This document shows positions 54,201 through 64,000 of a stretch of 64,000 nt of DNA, in pieces (positions within the stretch are counted from its first letter, which is position 1; each line of letters opens with the position of its first letter). The position numbers were made by a program, and so were the translations under genes. Source of the stretch: Alentia gelatinosa (taxonomy: Eukaryota; Annelida; Polychaeta; Phyllodocida; Polynoidae); the NCBI GenBank assembly GCA_950022655.1, contig OX465581.1, positions 107,429,125 to 107,493,124 on the forward strand, given 5' to 3'. The notes beneath the pieces are model-generated. The model was not told the DNA's origin. It saw nothing but the letters and a program-made list of their open reading frames with translations, and made no database searches.

Positions 54201-56149
54201 GCTAGGTATGCCTCTAAGACCATGAGACACTGGCACCCTGCTCTTTTCACACTATCACAGTGAATAGCATGAAGATAGTGAAGGGATAGTCTTTTGACAG
54301 CACGGTGAAAGCCCATATGTGATCTCTCTAACCTTTAGGCAACGTATCTAACGTGAGAGCACGCTCTAAAATCCATGGCAGGATGATATGGGATTCAGCT
54401 ACACGTGGCAAATACAGAATTTCTTGCATTTCTATACTCTATTAAAGGAAGATTTCTTTCATAATCCATTTGAATAGCAAATCTTTTATCTCTCTTACAG
54501 CGCTGCTTGTGTTCTTGTTGCCGCCGGACTCGGGAGAAAAAGTGGGTCTGGGAATTACCATCATCCTAGCCTTTAGTGTCTTTGCCCTCCTCATCGCGCA
54601 AAGTACTCCCCAGACATCGGATTCTTTTCCTTTAATAAGTAAGTCTTAGTCCTCTTTTGCACAATGGAGTGGACTCCTACCACTTTTTCCAAGCATATCA
54701 TTGCAATGTGTGTTTTATAGAGCACAGAGTAATTGCTTGTTTTGCCATCAGCCACCGGGAAATTGCAAGATAGCACCATTGTAGTCGGGGGACAACCATG
54801 AGTATCTGCTATTACAATCTTTAGATACTCGAGGATGAAACCCATTTATGGCCAGCCTCCAAAAGTATTTTTGATGAAATTCATTGACAACTGGACCTGC
54901 TGGCTGGTGCTTTGTTTGACATCGGGGGCAAGATGGCCGCCTCCATAAGACAATAGCTATGTGCCCTATAGAATCTGGGGAAATCAGGTAACGATAAAAT
55001 AATCTACTTTTAATGTTATGGCTTCATCTGCACAAGCCACCTTTCATGCCTACGGAGTTATGTAAGATACTTGCAGTTTTGCAGTGGTAAGAGGCCTCAT
55101 CTAAAGAACACATTAGGGCAATATGATATCATAGTAGAAAGCAATAAGAGTGGTTAGGACTGACTAATATGCTATAAGTTTGATCGCGTAATAATTACAC
55201 GAGACGAAGCCGAGTGAAATCACGTAAATGACGTTCTTTATTAGACTGCAGGGGAAAGATTAAATCAAAGTGCCATTCCACTAGGACAATATGCATAATT
55301 TCATTCTACTTTACCTTGTGATATATTACTACACTCATCAAACGAATGGCATATTGTCCAAGTCTACCCGCCCTCATTTACATGTGGCTGACATTTCTCA
55401 ATATTGAATTAGAAATTTTGTTTAATGCCTAATTCAAGTATAATGTTCTTTAAGTAATTGGATAGATGGATTATTCCCATACCTGGGTCATTTCTGCAAT
55501 TTCTTAAAAGACAGTTTAGGTTATACACTTTGATTATTGAACATCTAGATCAAGTGGCAGTGCATTCTCTTTTGACTGGAAATAGTCCTGTGGTATCATA
55601 TATATGTCGCCGCTCGCCCAGGCATATTGGTTATATCACACACTTCTCTTCACAGGTGTTTGGGTATGCGTCTTGATCATCATATCCTCGTTGAACACAG
55701 TGGTGACGATTGCTGTCCTTCACTTCCATCACCATTTACCGGCAACCATGCCTAGGTTTGTCAGAGCTCTCTTCCTTGGTACCATAGCACGTTTACTCTG
55801 CATGTCTAGCGACATGCCTCAAATACCCAGCGACGATGACGTAGAAGAAATTGATACAGTGAGTATCGAGAGCGATATCGAGAGCCTCAAGAAGCAAAGT
55901 CTGGCTATCGAGAATAGAAAGGGGAACATTGCATATGATGTGCTAGTGGATAGAGTGGACACGATCATGAAACTCCTAGCAGGTATGACTAGGTCGATAA
56001 AGGAAAAGGAAAAAGATTCAACTCTCACAGATCAATGGATGGCACTTGCACGTGTTATCGACCGAATCTGTTTCTGGCTTAACTTTATCATAATATTGGT
56101 TTCCACCATTTTGTGCCTTAGTTTGCGTGGCAGTACACCATCAGAGTGA
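42266..56149 (+). CDS. Nicotinic acetylcholine receptor-like Cys-loop channel subunit, complete, 8 exons
   Basis: A pentameric ligand-gated cation channel subunit of 462 residues in the plasma membrane. Exons: 42266-42326, 46973-47106, 51717-51761, 52393-52502, 53079-53265, 53650-53869, 54501-54638, 55656-56149 (TGA). All phases agree. Exon 1 is a signal peptide ([17 protein letters not shown]) with context CAACCATGG. The extracellular domain carries [13 protein letters not shown] and the 13-residue Cys loop (Cys152-Cys166, YYPFDEQM inside). TM1 is about 235-257. TM2 follows GEK at 264-266 and keeps the 9' Leu. TM3 is about 302-322 and TM4 about 436-455, with an intracellular loop of about 110 residues. 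Loop B Trp173 and Tyr213/Tyr222 of loop C are kept. Loop C has Ala215-Ala216 where alpha subunits have Cys-Cys, loop A has Val115 for Tyr, and loop D has Phe77 for Trp. It is thus non-alpha type and may not bind acetylcholine itself. Introns 1 and 2 (4.6 kb each) carry the G-rich array and the foldback element. No specific subunit name can be assigned. Confidence 0.93.
43810..43908. mobile_element. 99-nt inverted-repeat element
   Basis: GGCGTTTACACTAGACGATT is mirrored by AATCGTCTAATGTAAACGCC. Intronic in the receptor gene. Related words recur at 45138-45158. Confidence 0.7.
44114..45069 (+). repeat. G-rich degenerate tandem array, about 0.95 kb
   Basis: The plus strand consists of runs of 5 to about 20 G separated by T-rich spacers, with almost no C. 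Spacer phrases recur in altered form (for example AAATCTGGGGGG and ACATCTGTGGGGGCAAATTC), so it looks like an expanded and decayed minisatellite. It lies in intron 1 of the receptor gene, so the transcript would also be G-rich. The open frame of Gly/Trp/Phe codons across it is a composition effect. Confidence 0.75.
47640..47980 (+). mobile_element. Possible tRNA-derived SINE
   Basis: The head GGGGGTGCCCAGTTAGAATC, then AGTGGTAATC and GGTCCTGTATTCAAACCCCG, resembles A-box and B-box spacing of a tRNA-type Pol III promoter, followed by about 250 nt of unrelated body. Intronic in the receptor gene. No poly(A) tail or target duplication is clear. Confidence 0.35.
49000..50400 (+). repeat. Tandem 0.35-kb units inside the foldback-like element
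   Basis: The word GTGACxTTGAC(C/A)TTGA starts units at 49205, 49900 and 50253. After subtracting the 350 nt added at 49301-49654, the spacings are about 345 and 353 nt. Other shared phrases are CTATGGTGTC, AAATATCTAAG and TCTCAATTTCA, repeated in the same order. Confidence 0.78.
49301..49654. mobile_element. piggyBac-like MITE flanked by TTAA
   Basis: It starts TTAACCCTTTCCCTGCAGCA and ends TGCTGCAGTTAAAGGGTTAA, so the termini mirror each other in 18 of 20 positions with TTAA at both edges. Removing it and one TTAA restores a tandem unit collinear with its neighbours, which supports precise insertion with TTAA duplication. Confidence 0.82.
52732..52851. mobile_element. GACTGGTTTCAG-family element, copy 2
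   Basis: It starts GACTGGTTTCAGATAAAAGC and ends CGCCTTTATCTGAAACGAGT, in mirror arrangement, with GTTGTATGCTCCTCCGAGTT inside. It matches the copy at 61950-62077. Intronic in the receptor gene. Confidence 0.85.
54013..54056 (+). repeat. Short two-copy tandem repeat
   Basis: ACGTTTACTAACCAAGGCCG is followed by ACGTTTACTACACAAGGCTG, a unit of about 20 nt in a receptor-gene intron. Confidence 0.75.
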
Positions 56150-56285
56150 ACATTTTACTGTTATGTACTTCTTCTTTTATTTATAGAAACAGTGATTTGA
56201 TTGTGTTTATATGTTCCCAGAACCATTTTTGTTCCTTTCATTTCAGAATATTATGTAACTTGTATGTATGTACGTATGTATGCAG

Positions 56286-56289
<4 letters not shown>

Positions 56290-56368
<79 letters not shown>
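56290..56368. repeat. (AT)n microsatellite
   Basis: About 39 uninterrupted AT dinucleotides followed by degenerate CA/TA repeats, 140 nt after the receptor stop codon and so probably in its 3' UTR. Confidence 0.97.
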
Positions 56369-56374
<6 letters not shown>

Positions 56375-56884
56375 CACACACATATATACACACACATACA
56401 CATATGCCTGTTTATACATGTATAATCATAGAAGTTAAGGAAACCAGTCACGGGACCAGGCGGGATCTTAGTTTATTGCATCGGATGTCAATAGTTCTAT
56501 TTGACCTTTACCTCCGCGTTCCTAACCAGTAGAACTGCAACAATTTGAATTCGTACAAAGTGGACCGGAAGATTCATATAAATCGTAATAATACAGAAAT
56601 TTCCACGATGTGCCTAATAGAGATAGTTTGATAAGAAAGGAACTATGCCGAATTTAGAAATGTAAATGGTATTACATTTGTCATCATTGTTTTGCCCTCA
56701 TGACTTGCTCACAATCTATGTTTGAGACACATAACATTGTATTGAAGGCGCCAGACGGTAAATCTGCTCAGAGAGCAGATCACGCTATTTTCAACATCTA
56801 ACTGCACCTGTACACATGTTATTTTGAGCTGTTGTATGTTTGAGAGCGCCATGTTAACAATGTCAAAAACATAACTCTACACAG

Positions 56885-56890
56885 AATAAA
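56885..56890 (+). terminator. Candidate polyadenylation signal of the receptor gene
   Basis: AATAAA about 0.74 kb after the stop codon. The implied 3' UTR would contain the (AT)n tract at 56290-56368. Confidence 0.35.
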
Positions 56891-56970
56891 ATCCTGTTTA
56901 TCTTTAAATTTGAAGGGACTGATTAGGATACTAGACTGGTTCTAGTTGGCTCAGGCATGATTAAGTTCTT

Positions 56971-57254
56971 AGGCCCGGCGTCCACCTACTACGATATGGC
57001 ACCGATATGCCCTACGATGCACCTCCCGATGCAAAATCAAAATCGCGTAGGAAGGTCACCTACTATCCGGGCAGTTGACCACGTTTCTGCGATTAGACAC
57101 CGATAAAAACCCATTGGGATGCATGGTGGATTGGCATGTCTAGACATATGTCTACGATTTTGCGCCTTCCCGATATGGCACCGATTTTGACATTTTGTAT
57201 CGGTGCCATATCGGGAGGTCTACGATTCTATCGTAGTAGGTGGACGCCGGGCCT
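56971..57254. mobile_element. GGCGTCCACCTA-ended inverted-repeat element, copy 2
   Basis: The ends AGGCCCGGCGTCCACCTACT and AGTAGGTGGACGCCGGGCCT are perfect reverse complements over 20 nt. At 284 nt it is better preserved than the copy at 32.3 kb. Confidence 0.88.
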
Positions 57255-58053
57255 TACGACTACTCTCGCTGACTTTCATCCGGTGAGATACCATGATAAT
57301 CAACAACATTAATGTTCATTAAACAAAGAATCAAATGCGGTGAAATCCTAATTATGGCATTTCGGGAATAAACATAGCAGATCCTTGTAAACTAGGTAGA
57401 AATATGCTCTAGTTTGTGCCTTATAAAACTATGAAGTGCTTGAATTGAAATAAACTGGGCTTATAGATGTTCGCTCTTTTGTATAGTAGTTAGCCTTTCT
57501 CCAGATTCGTGGCATTGTGTGCCTTTTTTTTTTTTTTTTTAAATGGGTTTTTATTAGGGTCTAACTTATACATTAATCACCGAACTCGGTTTAGAGCCGA
57601 TCTTCCTCTCGGGCCCCCTTAATCAGCAGTGAGTACAGACTGAATCATTTTATTGTGATACAAAGTAAGCCAAACATATCATATTTTTCATAGCCATTTG
57701 GCCTGGTGATGATGGGATGGTTGATGGTGATTGAAATTATAAGTTACACACGCTTGACCTGTATAGGTTATCTGCCATCGTCAGTTACAACTGCAATCTG
57801 GCGAATTTTCAAGACAATAATAACAGAGTACAGTAAAGTATCATACATCAGTGTTTAACATGTGGCTCGTCATGATCATGTGGGTAGATGCGGACATTCC
57901 CATACATACAGTGGAAGCCAATGATTATACATACCATCTTAATTAATGCCTATTTCATTTGGACGGTTATACAGGCATTATTGGTAATCTTTCTTAATTA
58001 TTAGTTTGAAATGTTTCCTTACAGGGATTGGTGTATAGTCTGGTTTTAGGTCA

Positions 58054-58453
58054 TTATCCTACCCCTAATAAAAACGGCCCATAGGCATAACATAGGCAAA
58101 TTTTATGCGGCATGCCATGACATAAAGTGCGATTTTTGCCTCTAGGGGCCTAAAAAAATTGACCAATCAGCGACCAGATTGTCAGCTACTCCAAAAAAAG
58201 TTCCGGTTGGCCTCACAAGTTCCGGTTGGACTTCAGTTGGTCATTCAATCGATATTTGTCTTTTAGTAATCCAAAAGCATAGAGACGGGGTAGGATAAAT
58301 ACGAAACCAAACTCGAGTTAGACTTGTCAGTGTCTATGCTACTCTTGTCAGGTCTGTTCCTCACTACGCTCAGCTAACGCTTCGCGTAGTAATACACGAC
58401 CTTCCCGTCGTGGCATAAACACTGACAAGTCTAAATCTCGTTCAGTTTCTACT
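58054..58453. mobile_element. TTTATCCTACCCC two-module hairpin element, copy 3
   Basis: It has the same modules as 40476-40841: TTATCCTACCCCTAATAAAA, GGGGTAGGATAAATACGAAA, and a palindrome TAGACTTGTCAGTG to CACTGACAAGTCTA. A 13-nt tandem pair AAGTTCCGGTTGG is found inside. Confidence 0.88.
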
Positions 58454-60169
58454 AATTCCGTATTCTCACCCCTTTCAGATAAAATGAGTTTTAGTACATC
58501 GCATGTGGTGCCCTTATAATTAGCTGATAGATATTGATAGATTGCTGAAAGACTTCCTTATATGGTATGGGCGGACTTTGTTAGCGAATGAGAGAACATA
58601 CCACATATTGTCATCCGGTAAATGATTATTCTTTCATAAGAGACAATTGAAATCCAGCTGTGTCTTCTGTCACAGGCACATCTCTTGCGATGAATGCTCT
58701 GCCATGCTTCCTCAATTTAATCCTTGTAGGTAATAGACATAGTGACCATATCTTGATCTGGCCCTTTGAAGAGAAAAGGTTTGAGTTACCTGACAAGATA
58801 TTTTGTAATCGTGAATCAAAAACGGAAAGATAATGTAATCTGTACAGTATATAAATATAAATGGAATGGATACTATACTGTTATCCAACCATAGGAGATG
58901 CTAGAATAACTACATACATGTTTTAGTGTAGTTGTATATGGTTACTTGTACAACTGATGTTTAGGCCTGTCATTAGTTGGATGGCAGGAAGTGACCTGAT
59001 CTGACCTACCTTGACCACTGACAGTATCAAGGTAGTCCAAATGTGGTCGTATTTATCCTAAAATTTTATGAAATCTTTTAGACTTCAATACACTATTTTT
59101 AGGTTAGACTTTAGACATCTTGATCTAAAATCTTGTGAAAAAAGTGATTTAGATATGAGTTGATATATTTGAAACAATAATTTCTAAAGTGAGATTAGAA
59201 AAAATGTACGGAAATATGTTTCAGTAAAGAACTAAAGTCATGTTATTAAAAAAAACTGAATACAAGTGTGCAAAATTAAGTCTTCATTACAGTATGTATG
59301 GAGTGATGTTAAAACAAAGTATATTTGCTCCGAAAGGTTTACATAAAGAGATAGATGTTTGTATTGGCAGCACTGCAAATATGTGTGGTGTGCATATCTC
59401 CCATCAAGTAGAACTGTCCTCTTTAATACGGGCACATATTCCCTTTAACAATTGATATAAGGAGAAAATTGATGAACATCTAGGGTAGCATTGTTTACAT
59501 ACGTCGATTAAACCAAGTAATTTCCTTTCGACATCCTGAAAGACTTTACTATCATTGAGCAACGTGAGTTCCTAAAGGTCAAATTGATTTCAGAGACATG
59601 CACATCTTTTTGCTTTGTTATCATTGGATTATGTAACTTTGGAGGGTCGTTGCTATGCCACTAATGCCCCCTACTGGCGTATACAAAGTCAAAGTGCTTC
59701 ATCAATTCCACTTATGTTGTCCTCATAGGCTGCATTATTTTTGCCCCTCACCTTCTCTTTGTACGCCACTTGTTTATTGACATAGTGAAGGCCCGAACCC
59801 ACCTGGATTCCGACTGCATTGAATTGAATGGGCGTCGCGGTTTATCAGGAGGTCTGAATTTATGTGTCGGAACAGTACTTGCATAAAGCCATTATGTTTG
59901 CGTCCAGGTACCTAGTAGAAAAAGATGAATTTGTAGTTAATTGAAACACCTCTGTTTCATTCTAAAGCTTTCTTCACATTCTGTATGGTACAGGTATTGC
60001 AGTGAATTTCAGTTGAACATTATCTGTATGATATCATCCAGGATAATTCGTGAAAGGAGATGGTAAATAATTGCATTCACTACATCCCTTTCTGTCCGTT
60101 GCAATACAGGTTTGAGGAGCCACTAACTGACAGTACCTAACAAGTACTCGTTAATATTTTTCTTAAAGG

Positions 60170-61700
60170 CCCTCTAATTTTCTTCGCGGTGAAGGCAAAG
60201 GCTCAATTCATTCCAGAGCTTTGTTCCGGGATATAGGCCGATTTGTTTGTAAAACATGCACTTAAACTAATACTCCTTCAACCCAACTTTGTGATCGCCT
60301 CTCGTGCCCCGATCATCAAGGGATGAGCGTTTTTAGACAACTTGTACAGGAAGCTCAGGAGGTGTAGGTCTCTTCTTATGTGTTGTGAATCAAGCCCACA
60401 CTATGCACGCAGACGTCTCATTGAGAAGCTCTAGCCGTGTCTTTGGAGGACAACTGAAACTGCTCAAACTGCCCTATTCTCAATTGCTGGAGTCTTGCTT
60501 GCTCACTGACGTTAGCCCCGAATCAGCCCCCCCCCCCTCCCCCACACACACAACACCCAAAAAGGAAGGAGCTGAACTCCAGGATGCATCACCGATGTGT
60601 AAATTGTTTTGGATACATCCTTGTGAACATATATATGAAATTATCTTGCTACGTTTGAATAGACCGCATTAGTGTGACGTCATTTGACTGGGGTTTCCCT
60701 ACGTTCTGGTACCAAACATTGGGATATCCCAGGGGATATCCCTTCATAAGTGCAGCAGTCGGCATCTAGATATCTCAATTTTTTTAATTCTACAGTATAT
60801 TTTACTCCACAATTTCATGATGCTACGTCTATGCAATGTTTCTCGGAGTTTGGATTGGTTTGGCACCAAAATGACGTCAGGACTAATGCGGTCTATATGC
60901 GTGGGTTGGCGGACTTTCTACTGCCTTCGCGTGCTCATTGAACGTGCTGTCGAGTTGCACTCCAACCTGTAGGTGGTGGTATGGCGTATTATTGTCTTAC
61001 AGTACTCAATCACAAGAGGCGATAGCCGAGCCGGTGATGTGAACCAGTTTGTTTTCGGTTTTTGGAGCTCTTTTTGTGCTTATGCTCTATCCTCTTGGAT
61101 GTCAATATCATTTATTGGACAGCTAGTATGTTATGGAGGCCCCAACACCAAACAACCTTTTTTTCGGCTTGCGATACGGGGATTTTAGCCTCGGCTCGCG
61201 ATTCGACTCCGTGTCCTGTAGGTCATGAGGTCAACCACGTGCTGAATGTACGTACACTCTGCTCATATCTTCAACATAGAAGTTAAATAACATGTGATCC
61301 AACACTGAGCTCTGTGGAACCCCAACGTCCGTCACTAGAGGTGACCCATTAACCTGTACAACCTGTACCCGACCACTTGAATAGGTTTCTAGCCACACAT
61401 GCTTTTGATTTGCCAGTAGTAATCCCCGAGGCAGACTATCGAACGCACTTTTGGCGTCAAAGAAATATATAGCTGTTACATGGGCCTGTTATATGTCCAG
61501 GGTTAACTTCAAGAGGGTATCAGCAGTGCCACACCCGCATGGAAACCAAATTAATTGATATCTAGCTGCATACCAATTTCACAAAATACATGTAAGTGGT
61601 TCTGCATGACCATTTCAAGCACCTTAGGTAAAGCTACCGATTTAAGGGATGTTACGCCAGTCACACGCTCCTATGCTGCATTGCATTCGTAAAATCACCT
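60170..61700 (-). mobile_element. Decayed non-LTR retrotransposon (LINE) reverse transcriptase, minus strand
   Basis: In minus-strand order it shows a KVLEMVMQNHL-like block (near 61620-61690), motif A as AIYFFDAKSAFDSL (about 61434-61472), a WLETYSSGRVQ block, the motif B form GVPQSSVLDHMLFNFY (about 61270-61325), and far downstream RRDLHLLSFLYKLSKN (60328-60377), a phrase typical of the C terminus of such ORF2 proteins. Stops, frameshifts and a deletion after motif A make it inactive. It probably belongs to a jockey/CR1-like group. Confidence 0.75.
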
Positions 61701-61949
61701 GATCAAGTACTATATCTGTTGGATCTATTATTACAACGGACTCTGTATTTTTATTTCTCCTTATTATATGAACCATTCAAAGTTATGAATAACGTGATTA
61801 CAACGTGTTGATTCTTGTTCTGCTGTACTTAATTTGTTGAATTATAGATTGAACATCTGCAACGATGTGTGACTATATTAGCTGTGCAGTACATGGTAGA
61901 GAGCAGCGTGTAGTAATAACGTCACTTACGGCAGTAGGTATATAGTAAA

Positions 61950-62077
61950 GACTGGTTTCAGATAAAAGCGGTTGTATGCTCCTCGGAGTTGCCTCTACGC
62001 TTTATCCTCGCATGCGCGCCGCTGTTACTACGCGCCAACCCCTCGGAGCATACGACCGCTTGTATCCAAAACCAGTC
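61950..62077. mobile_element. GACTGGTTTCAG-family element, copy 3
   Basis: The left half is nearly identical to that at 52732. The right half reads GGAGCATACGACCGCTTGTA then CCAAAACCAGTC, an inverted copy of the left end. Confidence 0.85.
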
Positions 62078-62541
62078 AATATTGTGTACGCATACATTAT
62101 GTGTATAGATGTGTTTGTATGATTTGAGAGACTATGAAGAGAATTGGAGGCGTTTGCAGTCTGATATAACTAAGGCATTTCGGCTGAGTCAGCTAAATCA
62201 GCCGTTAGATGCATTTTCCAATGGAAGTCACATAACACCACTGAACCACTACATTTCGCCTGCCAAACTTGTTACTATTCCCATTAGTTTTTCATGCCTT
62301 CTAGGGACGTCGAACATCAGTTTGACCCTCTTCAGAGATTTTCGTTTCAAATGATCTGACATGCTATCTAGAATTAGGTGGCTCTGATATCCAATATGCA
62401 CAGGTATTACTGATGCGGATGGCGGCTGCTATTTGTATGATTTAGGATGAGCAGTGACAACATTCATAGCTGCTACCCGGCTGCCTAGCGAGTTATGAGA
62501 TGGTGCTGGGGGCTGACTAAGTATGGAAGCATCATTGTAGA

Positions 62542-62850
62542 CTTTATCTCACCCCAGATATTTTTTCTCCATAGACTTAACATTGGGAACTCGTATCTAA
62601 TGCCCATGAGATATTTAGGAAAAATATCCAATGGGGGATATGTCACAAATGTTAGCTCATTAGTCAATGTAAAGGGTGAGATAAATTCAGAAACCCATTC
62701 AAGTTTAGGGGAAGAGCTCAATCCCATCTCGTTTGAATCGCTACATAATTCACGCGGCTTCGCCTTGTGAATTACTACGCGATTCAAACTCGATGGGATA
62801 CAAGCTCTGACCCTAAACTTTCATAGGTTTCCTCTATAGTATTTGTCAGC
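62542..62850. mobile_element. TTTATCTCACCCC two-module hairpin element, copy 2
   Basis: It matches 16036-16340 over its length: TTTATCTCACCCCAGATATT at the start, GGGTGAGATAAATTCAGAAA in the middle, then a palindrome around CACGCGGCTTCGCCTTGTG. Confidence 0.87.
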
Positions 62851-63324
62851 ATCTATCACTAGTCAGCAGATCTGTATAGACCAGCGCTAATACGAAAACC
62901 AGCGCCAAATACGAAAAGCCCAGAACCAGGCAAAGCAATGTGTATGGAGAAGACGATTTGATGATGAGACATTTTTTATGTGAGAACGGATTCCGAAACA
63001 TCAATAAGAGCAACACGTGTTGAAATTTGCATTATTTCCATAGAACAGTTCTGCAAGCACGGCCCCTCAGCAGGTGGATTTCGACTTTAACACCCGCTAG
63101 TGTGAGATACCTGCCAGGAGACGGATTGGCTGCAGTCCAAACTATTTCAAACTGTTATAACGAGCACCTGAGGATTTGACGGATCATAAGATCCTCATTA
63201 CGGCGGTCTTATACTAAGCCTAAATCAGCCTGTGGTTCAAGGGGAGTATGATAGTTATCCTTCAGTAGAGACCGCTCTCCATAGAGTGAAGTGTAGGTGT
63301 ACTATTCACCAATAGCTGCGTGTG

Positions 63325-63347
63325 TGTGTGGGGGGGGGGGGGGGGTC
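63325..63347 (+). repeat. (GT)n-(G)n microsatellite
   Basis: A short GT tract runs into about 17 G, followed by TCATATATACC, as at 12985-13020. Confidence 0.85.
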
Positions 63348-63405
63348 ATATATACCTAAATACTTAGAGAAAGGTTAGAATCCTCAAGGAAATAGCTAAG
63401 CATAT

Positions 63406-63609
63406 AGGCCCGATTCCATTGGCCGACGAAAAGGGTGTAGATTTTTTTGTGTTTTCCTAATAGCATATTTCCATTCTGCGTCAGTAGTGCTGAAGGTCCG
63501 TCGGTCGTCTCTGACTATATATTGGTGATGACCAATGGAAATGGGCTATTAGGAGAACACAAAAAACAAAAATCTACACCCTTTTGTTCGGCCAATGGAA
63601 ACGGGCCTT
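63406..63609. mobile_element. 204-nt terminal-inverted-repeat element
   Basis: The left end AGGCCCGATTCCATTGGCCG and right end CGGCCAATGGAAACGGGCCT mirror each other, and the match continues inward through AAAAGGGTGTAGATTTTT. The GGCCCG start is like that of the elements at 32.3 and 57.0 kb, but the rest differs. Confidence 0.82.
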
Positions 63610-64000
63610 AAAATGGAAGTTATGAGGGAGATGCGTAGTCATGGCTAATGGCACAGTGGTAGAACACACGAATGTGGGTCGAGGCATCCAAGGTATTTTG
63701 GCGCTTCATTTTATATCTAGAATCTTGCCGGGTAATACCCTGTTTCTACCGCGAAAAAATGCCAGTAGTAAACATTAAATCATCTTTATGCGTTTGTTGT
63801 ACCAAATGGAGCTACTTAATATCTAAAAGTAGGGCTCACAGTTCCTCTTTTTGGCTTGTATCAAAGGAGTCTGAACAAAAGGCGGCCATCTTTTGAAAAT
63901 AGGATCAGAGATTTAATAGCGATGTTGGCATGAAACTGTGGAGCGATGTTTATCATTTATTTGCGAATGTACAGACATGCATACAGTCAATGAGGAAATC

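Larger units (their letters stand above)
56891..64000. other. Intergenic sequence downstream of the receptor gene
   Basis: No confident exon. It contains a GGCGTCCAC element (56971-57254), a T18 tract preceded on the minus strand by AATAAA (57520-57560, looks like a retroposed poly(A) tail), a TTTATCCTACCCC element (58054-58453), a minus-strand LINE relic (60170-61700), a GACTGGTTTCAG element (61950-62077), a TTTATCTCACCCC element (62542-62850), and a 204-nt inverted-repeat element (63406-63609). A possible signal-peptide exon at 58690-58729 is discussed in the findings. Confidence 0.55.

Noticed and set aside
55458..55655. Upstream in-frame extension of the last receptor exon
   Set aside because: A clean CACAG acceptor at 55651-55655 gives the required phase (2 nt completing Ser) and begins TM3 directly. 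The upstream reading is intron left open by chance.
56201..56451. Tyr-Ile repeat open frames on both strands
   Set aside because: Translation of the (AT)n microsatellite.
62109..62354. 81-codon open frame starting MCLYDLRDYEENWRRL
   Set aside because: The first half looks vaguely protein-like, but I recognise no family, it ends in low-information sequence, and no clear splice partner is visible. I cannot support it as an exon.
63640..63700. tRNA-like sequence (TGGCACAGTGGTAGAACA ...)
   Set aside because: An A-box-like start is visible, but the B box is poor and no cloverleaf with an anticodon stem can be drawn. At most a short SINE head.
1..64000. CRISPR arrays, bacterial operons, phage modules
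   Set aside because: Intron-split genes throughout, with no regularly spaced direct repeats and no prokaryotic ribosome binding or operon layout. The tandem repeats seen are two- or three-copy only.

Overview
This window is nuclear DNA from an animal. Genes are split into many small exons with consensus GT-AG introns, coding density is low, and introns and spacers are full of short hairpin or terminal-inverted-repeat elements and decayed retrotransposons. Three protein genes can be assembled by joining exons whose phases match. Gene content, repeat load and polymorphic-looking introns fit an invertebrate such as a lancelet. That assignment is inference, because nothing in the sequence proves the species.

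Layout. (1) About 0.15-18.7 kb, plus strand: most of the alpha subunit of endoplasmic reticulum glucosidase II (GANAB type, GH31), lacking only its 5' exons. It contains two tandem versions of one catalytic-domain exon (8631-8833 and 9430-9632), equal in length and phase, so only one can be used per mRNA. (2) 24.08-29.22 kb, minus strand: a complete five-exon gene for E2F-associated phosphoprotein (EAPP), convergent with GANAB. (3) 42.27-56.15 kb, plus strand: a complete eight-exon gene for a nicotinic acetylcholine receptor-like Cys-loop subunit of 462 residues, with Ala-Ala in place of the loop C vicinal cysteines.

The spacers (18.7-24.1, 29.2-42.3 and 56.2-64 kb) and large introns hold many non-autonomous elements. 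Several families occur two or three times here, so the copies support each other as real units: TTTATCCTACCCC-ended elements (3), TTTATCTCACCCC-ended (2), GGCGTCCACCTA-ended (2), GACTGGTTTCAG-ended (3), and a pair with 64-nt hairpin arms at 35.5 and 37.5 kb. A roughly 3 kb foldback-like element with long inverted repeats and internal 0.35 kb tandem units sits in the receptor gene and carries a nested TTAA-flanked insertion. Non-LTR reverse transcriptase relics lie at 30.6-31.1 kb (+) and 60.2-61.7 kb (-), and a Penelope-like GIY-YIG fragment at 26.2 kb.

The three genes have unrelated jobs: glycoprotein folding control in the ER, cell-cycle transcription, and ligand-gated ion conduction. No operon-like or cluster logic links them. 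The most notable point is the mutually exclusive exon pair in the glucosidase catalytic domain.
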